Assembly (NCBI RefSeq): GCF_026745355.1
Contig: NC_079206.1
Span: 6,779,044-6,843,043, forward strand
Reading direction: 5' to 3'
DNA: 64,000 nucleotides
From: Beta vulgaris subsp. vulgaris
Lineage: Eukaryota; Streptophyta; Magnoliopsida; Caryophyllales; Amaranthaceae
Part shown: positions 10,201 through 21,363 of the stretch, in pieces
Layout: every line of letters starts with the position of its first letter
How positions within the stretch are numbered: position 1 is the first letter of the stretch
Translations under genes and position numbers: made by a program
Notes under the pieces: generated by a model
Told to the model about the DNA's origin: nothing
The model's input: only the letters and a program-made list of their open reading frames with translations
Database searches by the model: none

Positions 10201-11939
10201 AACACTGGTGTGCCTTGATTTCCTATATTGATTTTCCTCCAGATCATAAGTCTTTCATTGATACAATAAGTGAAAGAAGAAAACCTACTACATTTGCAGA
10301 TGCTTCTCAGTACGTTGAATGGGTTGAAGCCATGAACAAAGAGATTAAGTCTCTTGATGAAAATAAAACTTGGGAGCTAGTTGATTTACCAAAAGGTAAG
10401 AAAGCAATAGGCTGTAAATGGGTCTACAAGATCAAGCTTAAAGCAGATGGCTCAATTGAGAGATTTAAGGCTAGATTAGTTGCTAAAGGATTCAATCAGA
10501 AGCATGGGGTGGATTTTGATGAAACTTTCTCACCAGTTGTGAAGATGTCCACTGTCAGGGCTATTATTGCTATTGCAGCAGCAAAAGATTGGCAAATTTA
10601 TCAATTAGATGTCAACAACGCCTTCTTGCATGGAGATTTGAAGGAAGAGGTGTTTATGAGAGTTCCAGAAGGCCTTGCAAATCCTGACAACAAAGTATGT
10701 CTGCTAACAAAGTCCTTGTATGGACTTAAGCAAGCCAGCAGACAGTGGTTTGCTAAGCTTCACCAAGAGCTTCTACTTCAGGGTTTTGTTCAATCAAGAA
10801 ATGATTACAGCATTTTCATTAAAAGACATGCTCACAGTTTTACAGTAGCTGCTGTATATGTTGATGATATCATTGTTACTGGCAATGATGTTGAATGTGT
10901 TCACCAACTCAAAGAGCACTTGAATCTCTTATTTGGGATCAAGGACTTAGGAAAGATGAACTATTTCCTTGGTATAGAAGTTGGCTATTTGAAAAATGGT
11001 ATCAGCCTCAGTCAAACTAAGTTTACAAAAGAGTTACTTGAAGCTTCTCAATTCACTCATTTCAAAAGTGTTGTCACTCCTTTACCTATGAATCTCAAAC
11101 TCAGGGATGAAGATGGAGAATTATATCCAGATCCAGAATATTACAGAAGCATTGTTGGGAAGCTTAATTTCCTAACTAACACCAGACCTGATCTTGCCTA
11201 TATAGTCCAACATTTAAGCCAGTTCATGCAACAACCAAGGATGCCTCATGTCCATGCTCTTTATCACACCCTTTGTTACATTCATCATACACTTGGTCAT
11301 GGAATCCTCCTTAATGGCTCCTCACAGTTGGTTTTACAAGCTTACTCAGATTCTGATTGGGGATCATGTGTAAACACCAGAAGATCCATTACTGGTTATA
11401 TACTGATGTTAGGTGCCTCTCCTATAAGTTGGAAATCTAAGAAACAAGCCACTGTCTCAAAGTCTTCTAGTGAAGCTGAGTATAGGGCAATCAGTTCAGC
11501 TGCTAGTGAAGTCACTTGGCTAGTCAGACTCCTAGAAGAGCTCAAGGTTGATAAGTTAAAGTCTGTCAAGCTTCATTGTGATAATCAAAGTGCCATCTAC
11601 ATTGGCAAGAATCCTGTTTTCCACGAACGAACAAAACACATTGAAGTTGATTTACATTTCACAAGAGATAAGGTTCTAGAAGGGTTACTTCAACTAACTT
11701 ATCTTCCTACTAAGTCACAGCTTGCTGATGTTTTTACCAAGATATTACCTTCTCATCAGCATAAGCAACTATTGAGCAAACTAGGCATGATCACCATTCC
11801 TAGTTTGAGGGGGGATGTTAAGCATAGCAGTGCTTGCTTTGCTTGCTGCTCTTCTATGTTCAACTCTGAATCCTATAATGAGGATTACAGTAACACATTA
11901 CATCACACTACATCCTACAAGCCTACTGGATTCTGTTAA
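7293..11939 (+). CDS. Ty1-copia Gag-Pol polyprotein, 1548 aa, intact
   Basis: Encodes the retrotransposon capsid and the enzymes for reverse transcription and integration. Seen in order: Gag with a CCHC knuckle near residue 293 (C-x2-C-x4-H-x4-C, followed by WKLHGYP); aspartic protease motif DSGA near 394; GAG-pre-integrase (WHLRLGH) near 545; integrase core with DLWGPY near 605 and PQQNGIVERKH near 697; reverse transcriptase from WVYKIK near 1042, with YVDD near 1189; RNase H with SDSDWGSC near 1350 and SSSEAEYRA near 1391. No stop or frameshift was seen over 4.6 kb. The start chosen is the first ATG after the PBS leader. The frame runs 124 bp into the 3' LTR before stopping, so the last 41 residues are LTR-encoded. 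Length matches full copia polyproteins. It is probably mobile or recently so, though activity is not shown. Confidence 0.95.
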   Translation: MVTETNSPQIDPSSDPSTPYYVHPSDSQFRIANEKFNGSDFNDWKRSVIISLSSKNKLGFIDGSISKPDVSTGLYKCWFRVNSTIISWFIQALDTHIARSILYFDSAQEIWNNLQERFGQTTGAQIFSLQQQIAEIQQGTDSISLFFTKIKMLWDELDSANPLPICSCDKCTCQVIRRIHKMQEENRLIQFLMKLSPEFNNVRGSILIQAPLPTISLAYRLLMQEERHKEVYQANHVTDDASLFLANKRRSLDFSNNAGNNNSWNHNRFSFGNNQIIRSGGTQGNYMRRSNLFCDHCKIKGHTKENCWKLHGYPPEIKEKWKGKRVAAMVQEDTNQVTAAAGTNQAVPQITAEQYTRLMCLLEQNKTETPDNHDNTAFVAGMHCLLSFDHDAWIIDSGATNHITHDLSKFTNYVHVEHLNNYITIPDGTKVLVKHKGNVKLDDEIELHNVLHVPDFQFNLISVNKMCRDMKGSISFTDNACFIQGLLQSKPLKLGSLRRGLFYLDLNTIEKHGLQTCCVAESGSNETTSSQFVNSSNNVIEDVKLWHLRLGHMSFHHLNKVIPNLDVKSCLDSCFCQICPVAKQTILPFPTSQSRSTEIFDLLHLDLWGPYRASTYEGCTMFLTVVDDYSRMCWVFFLKNKSDVYEVFVAFLAYVFNHFHIKVKNIRTDNALELCEGQMKKFYKEQRILHQSSCTYTPQQNGIVERKHRHILETARALYFQSKVPLKFWGECVKVAVHLINRMPLSSNQFLSPFELLFKHKPNLNYLRVYGCLCFATTVKVHRTKFAPRAEPCVFIGYSSSQKGYKLVSLVTNKVFVNRNVRFHEKHFPYHYKSSQSATNTFKIYLPTSTNTNIFYDDFPLSSSNTSAHITSTTISSASTPSTSPHISHHISSSTRQEASNSPNSVMDISQQLGEVLESSQSLADISSHLEVVLPSLPRRSSRTHLPPKRTEDYLCNSAQQTSTSSDPTEHWCALISYIDFPPDHKSFIDTISERRKPTTFADASQYVEWVEAMNKEIKSLDENKTWELVDLPKGKKAIGCKWVYKIKLKADGSIERFKARLVAKGFNQKHGVDFDETFSPVVKMSTVRAIIAIAAAKDWQIYQLDVNNAFLHGDLKEEVFMRVPEGLANPDNKVCLLTKSLYGLKQASRQWFAKLHQELLLQGFVQSRNDYSIFIKRHAHSFTVAAVYVDDIIVTGNDVECVHQLKEHLNLLFGIKDLGKMNYFLGIEVGYLKNGISLSQTKFTKELLEASQFTHFKSVVTPLPMNLKLRDEDGELYPDPEYYRSIVGKLNFLTNTRPDLAYIVQHLSQFMQQPRMPHVHALYHTLCYIHHTLGHGILLNGSSQLVLQAYSDSDWGSCVNTRRSITGYILMLGASPISWKSKKQATVSKSSSEAEYRAISSAASEVTWLVRLLEELKVDKLKSVKLHCDNQSAIYIGKNPVFHERTKHIEVDLHFTRDKVLEGLLQLTYLPTKSQLADVFTKILPSHQHKQLLSKLGMITIPSLRGDVKHSSACFACCSSMFNSESYNEDYSNTLHHTTSYKPTGFC
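11804..11815 (+). other. Polypurine tract of copia element
   Basis: TTTGAGGGGGGA immediately precedes the 3' LTR and would prime plus-strand DNA synthesis. It lies inside the Gag-Pol frame. Confidence 0.8.
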
Positions 11940-12231
11940 ATATTCTGATGAGCCTAAGCTTCTAGAAGGATGAGCTGCCCAATGCTGCTCTTTTCTGTTA
12001 CAACAGTGACAACTCAGCAATCCGGGCATTTTAGTCTAGACCAATCAAGTTTCAGCATTATTGTATATAAATAGCAAAGTCTTGTTAATGATGTAATAAT
12101 CTGAGAATTCTCTCTGTAAAGATGTTAGCTCCAAAATAAGAAAAATATATTTCAGCTTCTTCTGTAAGCTTTCCTTTCATAGCATCAATGGAGTATTGTT
12201 ACAAAATTCAATCATACAATAAAAATTGACA
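11816..12231 (+). repeat. 3' LTR of copia element
   Basis: Starts TGTTAAGCATAG and ends AAAAATTGACA, 416 bp. It keeps the canonical TG start that the 5' copy has lost. Confidence 0.93.
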
Positions 12232-12300
12232 GACTACTTGAGCACTTCTATCTGATACATTGACCGGTACCCTTTCATTAGTAACGAAGTTAACTACCGC

Positions 12301-14138
12301 TGTAACACCCCCAAATTTCTCTCTTTTGGAAAACTTATTTTAATATAAAACTCCTTGAGAAACTTGAGAGTATTACCGCCACGTGATAACGTTAAAGGCT
12401 TTAATACTAACTACTAACTGAACTTTAAACTAATGCAGCGGAAATAGCTTAAATAACTTCTCTTTATTAATATAAACTTTATTGTACAATTATATAACAA
12501 TGGAAATAAAGAAAATATAATAATTACAACTCCTTGACTAATTATGAATCCTCACTAGCTCCCCCATACGAAGTATGCATCATATCAACCTGTAAAATCT
12601 GCTCACCAAAAGGGTCATCACAGGGACAAAGCCATAAAACAAAACAAAACAAAAGCATGTCAGTAAAAATACTGAGTACATGTATATGCGGAAATTTAAA
12701 TACTTTACTAAAATTCAAAATACTCATATAAACCTTCCTTGGATACTTGAAATAACTTGTATAAACTCCTTGGATACTTGTATAATATAAAGTATATAAC
12801 TTTAATAAAACTCCTTTTTCTTTGCCTAGATACCTTGCCTAAAGTGTGCACACCCCCCAAGTTTAGTATTCCTTACCGAGTCTATTACGAGGGGAACTAC
12901 CTTGTCCACATGACTTATACAAAAAGTACATGGGTAAATAATATAATAGCTACCGTTCTTGCTAATAAATAACAAGCCGTGGCCTCTTTATAAATTGTGA
13001 TCATAAAAGATCATATAACTAATAAAAATCTTTCGGAAATAATCTTCCTTTATAAAGAATAATAAGTAATATAAACTTAGCCATATAAAGGCATGAAATT
13101 AATACCTTGTTAATATTTGAAAACATACTAGCAAGGATAGTAATAATACTAAGAATAATGATAATATTAATATTGAAACTCTCATCATTGATAAAATATA
13201 ATGACAACATAGTAATTAGATGTATTACACGCCTAAAGAATTAAAAAGAAAGACTGACTTTACATGACAATATAATGACAATGGAGTATTAGATTTTCAA
13301 CTTGTACATGCAAAAACTCATTAGGTGCACGACCAAACTCATATAAAACAAGAATATTATTAATCCAAAACGATAACCTTGGAAACATGGTATTAAGTTG
13401 CAAACAATAATTTAAAGATCTACATATGCACGCACCTTGAATAATAATAACTACTAGGGAGAAGAGAAAAGGTAGGCTCAGAGGGAGAGAGAGAGTTTAA
13501 ACTTGAGAAAAGAGATTTATTTCTCAAATTTGATGTGAAGAATATGATGGGTGGAGACCCCTATTTATACTAGTTGGGTAAATAGGATAAGAATAGGAAT
13601 AGGAACTAAAAGATAGATTTTTCAGAAAAGATAATTATTTTAGCTAGGATAAACTATCTTTTATGATAATATAGCTAGAATAGAGGAATATTCCATAAGA
13701 TAAATAGTCTAGATGCTAATTACCCAAAAGATAAGACAAACAAATTAACAAATTAACCAAAAAGATAAAATAAAAAACAAAGTTACCAACTTGGAAACAA
13801 AGTAAACTCACTGGCGTGAGTTCCTTCACTTTATTTAAAGAATTTTTTATTTTTTATTTTTTTTTTGTAAATCTTTTGTAAATCTCTTATAAATCCTTTT
13901 TGAATTTTTCTTTTTTAAAATATCTTCTAACTACTTGGATTATAAGTTGTAAACTTAATTAGGCCCAATATATAATTTGGGTTAGAATTTATTTGAAAAC
14001 CTCATAATTTCTCATAAAGTCCTATTTAAAACCTTTATAATTAATAAAAAGCCTTTTTAGTATGTAAAACTTTTCAAAAACTAAAACTTTTCTAAAAATA
14101 TAAATATTAACTTACTAAAAAAAATACGGAGTATTACA
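12301..14138 (-). repeat. 3' LTR (minus strand) of LARD-like element
   Basis: On the plus strand it runs from TGTAACACCCCC to GGAGTATTACA, 1838 bp. CTATTTATA at 13561-13569 is an inverted TATA box (TATAAATAG) that matches the one in the other LTR. Confidence 0.88.
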
Positions 14139-14143
14139 AACTA

Positions 14144-14156
14144 CCCCCCTTAAAAG
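14144..14156 (-). other. Polypurine tract (minus strand)
   Basis: CTTTTAAGGGGGG on the minus strand, directly before the 3' LTR. A second similar tract (CTTTTTAAGGGGG inverted) lies near 14329-14341, suggesting an internal duplication of this end. Confidence 0.7.
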
Positions 14157-15482
14157 AAGTTTCGTCCTCGAAACTTGAAGCAAGCAAGTAAGAAATAAAG
14201 CAAATAATTAACATATACCAAAATTTTTCTATCAAAGTAGGTTGGCTTATTCAATAACTCATAAAATAAATAAAAATTACGTCAAAAATAGCGTTTTAAG
14301 TTCAAAAGCGCGAAACTCTATCGCATTCTACCCCCTTAAAAAGGAGTTACGCCCCCGTAACTCGCTAAGGCTTAAAACTTGACTTAAAATTACTTACCAA
14401 CTTTATAATGCAAACAATATAAAAATCTTTGCTGGAAATGTAATAATAAAATCACTAGAGAGATAACACTTTCAAAAATAACTTTTAAGCTTTAAAAAAT
14501 TTAACCTCTATTTCAAGGTATTAGAAATAATTGCCTTCAATAATAGATAAACATAATAAAGAAAGTATTTGAATAAGTACAAAAAGGGTATGGTTTATGA
14601 CAAACTGAAAATTTTCTAAAACTTGAGTAGGAAAATTTTCCAAATTCTTGAAATAAAGAATTACATACTGATACTAAAGATAAGTTTTGTAGGAACACTA
14701 TTTGAGAAAATACTAATATATTATCAAAATACTATAATATAGTGAGAACAAAAGAACTTTATAAAACCTTTCGTAAGCTTTACTCGAAAATACAATATTC
14801 AAACAACTTTTTTCTTTTGTTTGTAAAATACATTTGTTTTCTCCTCAAAATTTAATCAGCTTCACATAACTCATGAAGGTCTCATAATGAAAAAAGAATT
14901 ACCCTTGCTCTTACTTTATTACAAATCGAAATCAAAACAATTCATCATTATTCACAAGTAAAACTTGTTAGCATATATACTAAACACAACATATACTTGA
15001 AGAAAAATAGGCTTCCTTACTTAGGTCCTCAAAACTAAAACTCTTCGAAATTCATCTTCAAATTTTTCTTTCTTAAAGTACCATAATTAATATTCTCCCA
15101 ACAATAAGTAGTTGTCAACTACGACTTGAGATAGTAACTAAACAATCTTTTCCTGAAAATTCACACAATCTTCACTTCAATAAAATGAACTCTTCACATA
15201 ATATAAACTCAATGCTTAAATCCATAATAAAAATACGACTATTTTTTTCCAAAGTCATTACCTTGATTGACTAGTTTCTTCCCTTTTCTCCTTTATTAAG
15301 CTCTAGATTTCTCCCAAAAGAATATATTACGTGATATACCCAATCCTTATAATCACTCTATTTTTCATATTGCCAAAACAATAATTCTACAGTATCCTTC
15401 AAGCAAAAGTTTAAGACTACTCCCAAACATAATACTCCTCTTGACACTCAATAATCCCCAAAATCAACTTAAAATACATTTA

Positions 15483-16554
15483 GGTTGCGTTTGGATATAC
15501 ACATTTCATTTCAAATAGTGGAATTCAAATTCAGAATTTCAAATTCTTGAATTCAATTCCAAGTCCATTGTTTGGGAACACAAACATTTCAAATTCAAAA
15601 TTTTAAGTTCTAATAGTTGTTTGGGAATGCAAAGAATTTTGAATTTGGAATTCAAATTCATTTTTCAAATCAAAGCAAAATATAACATTTTAATTAGGCA
15701 TATATACTGTGATAATTGATATGAATATATATAACAAAGAGAATATTTTTACCTATCAAAATAACAACCACAAACAACTCAATTCAGCTATATATTAAAA
15801 TCAAGTACTCGGTATTATACAGTAAGTTAAAAAAACAGCAAAACAACAACAAAAAAATCAGAACAATCTAGCTTGTATTTCTATATGCAACTTAAATCAT
15901 TAACTCAACTAAACTTTCTACCTAATTCAAAGATTTTGAAATAATCAAATCAATAGCAAGTAATTTCTTTTTCCCCAAAACATCAGTGAAAAGTGAAAAT
16001 TATGAATTTTGGGGCAAATATGAAAAATTAGGGGTTGGTTAGAAAATTTGGGGGAGAAGAGAGGAATATTAAGTGGAATGAAAGATTGGTATGGAGGAGG
16101 GAGAAATAAACGGTCATGAAGGAGAGAGAGAAACAACGGCGACGACGATCAAGGAGAGCTGGCGAGTGACAGGAGTGACTAACGCCGAAGGTCGACGACT
16201 ACCAATGGATGAGAGAGAAAGGACAGCAGTGAGCAGGAGGAGTGAAAAATGACGATGAGAAGCGGCGCCGACGAAGGAGAGAGAAACAAAGCAGCGGAGC
16301 AGCGACACTATTAGTGGAGAGAGAATCGTTATTTGTCGTGAAATTGTTAAAAAAAATTAGAAGAGAGAGAATGAAATAAAGAGTGTATTTCAAATGACAA
16401 GGTTTTAGGTGGAATTTAAAATTCTGATAAATGATCTATATTTTAAGTAAGTTGGAATTGGGCCAAATCCAAATGCAAATGTTTGAATTACCCAAACAAC
16501 TAATTTAGCCCAAATCCAACATTTGAAATGAAATGCTCAAATCCAAACAAAGCA
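15483..16554. mobile_element. Harbinger-like non-autonomous element nested in the LTR element
   Basis: The ends are inverted: GGTTGCGTTTGGAT..CATTTCATTTCAAAT on the left; the right, inverted, reads ATGCTTTGTTTGGATTTGAGC then the same CATTTCATTTCAAAT. The flanks are TTA (15480-15482, 16555-16557), the PIF/Harbinger TSD. At 1.07 kb it is long for a MITE. The GA-rich, relatively GC-rich core at about 16100-16330 could be captured sequence. No transposase is seen. Confidence 0.65.
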
Positions 16555-18045
16555 TTAGAGAATTCAAGTATCTTACTTCACCTTTAAGACAATAATGATC
16601 TAGAGGAACCTGCTAAAGCTTCAAATATGGTCTTACTTCGTACTTTCTTTGCTTAACTATAACAACGATAACTCCTTTGTGATTCAGCATAGAGGAAAAT
16701 TCCTTAATTAAATCCAGCTTCAAATATGATATCTTGTATACCTGTAAAGTCCTCATTATATTCCTTATTTTGTCACCTTTCAAAGGTTATATCTATATCA
16801 TTGCTGAGACAGTGTTGACTATATCCATAAACAAATATATATAACTTATCAAAATCTTAATATTCCTCCAAGATGGTATAAACCATTGACCTCCTACTTT
16901 TTGCTTCCACAAATTATGAAAAACAATTTCTTCCTTACTCATGTCACGAAACATTAAAGATCATCCAACTACATAAACTTCAAATGACTAATTTCACAAT
17001 TCTTAGCACATAATATAATGTATTGCCTTCTTCACTCCTACGAAAAAATATATATTAAACTTCTTTCCTTCAAATGAATAAATTAAGACAATCTTCACCT
17101 TTAATGAATCTAACATACTCAACTAGTCTTACTTTGAAGTCATAGCTTCTCCTAACACATATAAATAAATAATAAATAAATAAAAAAAAACATACTGATG
17201 CTTTATACAATGTATATAAATCACTTTGCATGAATTGGATCACATGCATACATGTCATATAAGACATTAAAAAAAAGCCAAGTTCATCTCATAGGAAATA
17301 TACATGCCAAAAAAAAAAATGTCATAAGAGATGGTAATACCACAACTTGCAAGTAGCTTCTTAATAACATGTCATGAAAGACAGAATAATAACTCAATTC
17401 TTATAATAAACAATAAACTCTTTCTTTTGCTTATGAAAAATACGAAGATTTTTCATATTAACTTGACAATAAGTCAAACTTCCTTAAAATATGTTCAAAA
17501 TAATCATTACAAATAGAACAATAAATGCTAAACAGATCTTTAAAAAAAAATCAATACTTTATAAAAAATTTCAGCTTTGTAATTCGAATAATTATATATA
17601 GATTTATAAGATAAATACGGATTGCATGTTGACATAATAGTCAAAATAAAAATAACATTTGAACTATAATTTGAAATGAATCAAAAAAATATATTATTTG
17701 AGTACTAGGCTTAGTGTATGAATAATTCTTCGAGTGAGTTCCCAGGAAAGAGAGGTACGGCACAAATGGCCAACTTAAGTACCAAATCTTTCCTTAGCCA
17801 GAACTTTCCTCAGAAAAATAAATCAACATACTTATTTCGTTCTTCAAATTAAAATATAAATCAAAAAAAATATTTATACTTGGAAATATAACTATTTGCT
17901 TAAAAAGAAAGAACTTTTTCTTCACATAATATAAAATGTAAAAAAAATATGCAAATAAATGCGAAACTCTATCTTATATGCCATTCTTAGATCTACCCAT
18001 ACTCTCATTGACTGCTTATTTTATTTTCAAAAACAACCTGAAAAA

Positions 18046-18054
18046 CTGATACCA
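18046..18054 (-). other. Primer-binding site (minus strand)
   Basis: The minus strand reads TGGTATCAG four bases after the end of the right-hand LTR, matching the initiator tRNA-Met PBS. It fixes the element's orientation. Confidence 0.75.
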
Positions 18055-18057
18055 CTT

Positions 18058-19845
18058 TGCAACACCTGCAAATTTCTTTCTTTTGGAAAACTTATTTTAA
18101 TATAAAACTCCTTGAGAAACTTGAGAGTATTACCGCCACGTGATAACGTTAAAGGCTTTAATACTAACTACTAACTGAACTTTAAACTAATGCAGCGGAA
18201 ATTGCTTAAATAACTTCTCTTTATTAAATAAACTTTATTGTACAATTATATAACAATGGAAATAAAGAAAATATAATAATTACAATCCTTGACTAATTAT
18301 GAATCCTCACTAGCTCCCCATACGAAGTATGCATCATATCAACCTGTAAAATCTGCTCACCAAAAGGGTCATCACAGGGACAAAGCCATAAAACAAAACA
18401 AAACAAAAGCGTGTCAGTAAAAATACTGAGTACATGTATATGCGGAAATTTAAATACTTTACTAAACATTCAAAATACTCTAAAACCTTCCTTGGATACT
18501 TGAAATAACTTGATAAATTCCTTGGATACTTGTATATATAAAGTATAAACTTTAATAAAACTCCTTTTTTGCCTAGATACCTTGCCTAAAGTGTGCACAC
18601 CCCCAAGTTTAGTATTCCTTACCGAGTCTATTACGAGGGAACTACCTTGTCCACATGACTTATACAAAAAGTACATGGGTAAATAATATAATAGCTACCG
18701 TTCTTGCTAATAAATAACAAGCCGTGGCCTCTTTATAAATTGTGATCATAAAAGATCATAAACTAATAAAAATCTTCGGAAATAATCTTCCTTTATAAAG
18801 AATAATAAGTAATATAAACTTAGCCATATAAAGGCATGAAATTAATACCTTGTTAATATTTGAAAACATACTAGCAAGGATAGTAATAATACTAAGAATA
18901 ATGATAATATTAATATTGAAACTCTCATCTGATAAAATATAATGACAACATAGTAATTAGATGTATTACACGCCTAAAGAATTAAAAAGAAAGACTGACT
19001 TTACATGACAATATAATGACAATGGAGTATTAGATTTTCAACTTGTACATGCAAAAACTCATTAGGTGCACGACCAAACTCATATAAAACAAGAATATTA
19101 TTAATCCAAAACGATAACCTTGGAAACATGGTATTAAGTTGCAAACAATAATTTAAAGATCACATATGCACGCACCTTGAATAATAATAACTACTAGGGA
19201 GAAGAAAAGGTAGGCTCAGAGGGAGAGAGAGAGTTTAAACTTGAGAAAAGAGATTTATTTCTCAAATTTGGTGTGAAGAATATGATGGGTGGAGACCCCT
19301 ATTTATACTAGTTGGGTAAATAGGATAAGAATAGGAATAGGAACTAAAAGATAGATTTTTCAGAAAAGATAATTATTTTAGCTAGGATAAACTATCTTTT
19401 ATGATAATATAGCTAGAATAGAGGAATATTCCATAAGATAAATAGTCTAGATGCTAATTACCCAAAAGATAAGACAAACAAATTAACAAATTAACCAAAA
19501 AGATAAAATAAAAAACAATCACTGGCGTGAGTTCCTTCACTTTATTTAAAGAATTTTTTATTTTTTTATTTTTTTTTGTAAATCTTTTGTAAATCTCTTA
19601 TAAATCCTTTTTGAATTTTTCTTTTTTAAAATATCTTCTAACTACTTGGATTATAAGTTGTAAACTTAGGCCCAATATATAATTTGGGTTAGAATTTATT
19701 TGAAAACCTCATAATTTCTCATAAAGTCCTATTTAAAACCTTTATAATTAATAAAAAGCCTTTTTAGTATGTAAAACTTTTCAAAAACTAAAACTTTTCT
19801 AAAAATATAAATATTAACTTACTAAAAAAAATACGGAGTATTACA
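18058..19845 (-). repeat. 5' LTR (minus strand) of LARD-like element
   Basis: On the plus strand it runs from TGCAACACC to GGAGTATTACA, 1788 bp. The inverted TATA box TATAAATAG at 19299-19307 is the likely promoter of the element. Confidence 0.88.
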
Positions 19846-19850
19846 ACCGC

Positions 19851-20801
19851 TCACAATGGTATTGTGTTGCTGCAAAAACCTAGCTATATGCTGTTAATAT
19901 GCATTTACCAATTAATTCAACTTGTACAACGTTGTTGACTTCTTGTTGCTGCAAAAACCTATGCTTAATTCAATTTTTATCGAGAATATGCTTGATATCA
20001 ACTGTACCGCGAGATTAATAAGAATCCTTGATATCAACGGTGCAGCAAGATTCATAGATCAGATGTCATGTGAAGAGTAGTATTAGAATGAGAGAATAAG
20101 GAAATTGTAAATATTTGGTGTTATTTGTGATTTGAAATATTGTAAAAATGGCATAAGGCTGAATTTGAATGCACATATCTCTCAATCTATAAATATTTTT
20201 GATGTGATTATAATTAGAGGTGATAACTTGTTCCAAAAGCTTTCCAACGACAAGTTATATACTCAATTCCGCTAATAAGTTCCAAGAAAGTTATGGCTAA
20301 AACATCTAATGATGAGGAAGAGAGAGAGTAGAAGCGATACATATAATTCTTTTATACATCACTGAAATTTGCATTAATTATAACTCGAATTACAAACTAG
20401 GGACAAAACACACAAATAATAAACCGAATATAAACAAACATTAAACCGAGTTTTACTAGCTTTTACAAACAATATATTTAAAGTAAGACAACAAATAAAC
20501 TCGTCAGGATACTATGAAATTTACTGAGTGAACCCTTATTGGGCATTATTTTTGGTAAGATCGAATTTCACGTCCTGCTGAGAAAGTATTGCTAAGTGTG
20601 ATGGAGGCGCAGTGGAATTTGAAACAGATCTTCGACGATGGATTGTCATTGCCCAACCTTATTATTTAGGAAGTGATATGTTAAAACAAGGATACTATGT
20701 TGAAGTTATATTGATATTTTAAATATTTGTTTAATTAAATGATCCTGTATTTAGTAGACTTTATTACCTGCACTTAACACTTATGCTTTTACTTATTAAC
20801 A
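19851..20801. other. Intergenic DNA, no gene seen
   Basis: No domain-bearing frame. A short phrase GTTGCTGCAAAAACCTA occurs twice (about 19866 and 19945). Confidence 0.5.
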
Positions 20802-20806
20802 CCTAT

Positions 20807-21205
20807 TGTTTTTGTCCAGAAACTGTCAAAAATAAGTGTAATGTTGAGTCTTGAAATTCCAAGAAGGTCTGAAGAGCCGTGGAAGAAGTCTCCGATAATC
20901 CTGCAATATCCAATTAAAAATTGGCCCCGGGGTGTTTCCAGGAAAGCCCCTCCGACGCTCCAGTCAGTTGACATTGAGGTAGAGAGAGAAAATGAGTAAC
21001 TGTAGAGAGAGATGCTCTGCATTTTTGTAGGTGAGAATTTCATACCTTTGTCTGATAAGACAACCCCTATTTATAGAGGATGAGACATGTAATAAATAAG
21101 GGCATTTTAGTCAGCTCTACCTGGTGGAGGATTGTGTTCTCTAGAGTTAGGGGTATTATAGTAACTTCGTCATAGATGGGCCAGTCCAGAAAATGTGCCT
21201 AAACA
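20807..21205 (-). repeat. 3' LTR (minus strand) of hairpin-array element
   Basis: Plus strand from TGTTTTTGTCC to GCCTAAACA. It holds CTATTTATAG near 21068, an inverted TATA box (CTATAAATAG). Confidence 0.8.
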
Positions 21206-21363
21206 ATTAGCCCCACGCCAAGTAATCGAAGTAAAAAAATCCATCATTCTTAGTGCGGTTGATTGGCGGAAGAATAATGTTTTTGCCGAGGTTAAATCAT
21301 ACCTTGAGCTAGCTATCTGGCGCTAGGATTAACCAAGCACGGGAGTAAAAATCCGTCATGAAG

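Larger units (their letters stand above)
6790..12231 (+). mobile_element. Complete Ty1-copia LTR retrotransposon
   Basis: A 5.4-kb element with LTRs at 6790-7200 and 11816-12231, a tRNA-iMet primer-binding site, one long Gag-Pol frame and a polypurine tract. A 5-bp TSD GACTA flanks it (6785-6789, 12232-12236). By eye the LTRs differ at about 8 substitutions and one small indel, roughly 98% identical, so insertion was recent. The domain order protease, integrase, reverse transcriptase, RNase H is that of Ty1-copia. The small size suits an Ale/Retrofit-like lineage, which I infer rather than show. Confidence 0.95.
12301..19845 (-). mobile_element. Large non-coding Ty3-type LTR element (LARD-like)
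   Basis: A 7.5-kb element with direct repeats of about 1.8 kb (12301-14138, 18058-19845) and the 5-bp TSD ACCGC (12296-12300, 19846-19850). Orientation is minus: a tRNA-iMet-type PBS lies inside the right LTR and a polypurine tract inside the left one. Next to the tract, the minus strand reads TTTCGAGGACGAAACTTC, which resembles the end of pol in Tekay/Del-type chromoviruses. The 3.9-kb interior has no gag or pol, so mobility would need proteins supplied in trans. The LTRs are very similar except for small deletions, including one of about 30 bp near 19517. A Harbinger-like element is nested at 15483-16554. Confidence 0.85.
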
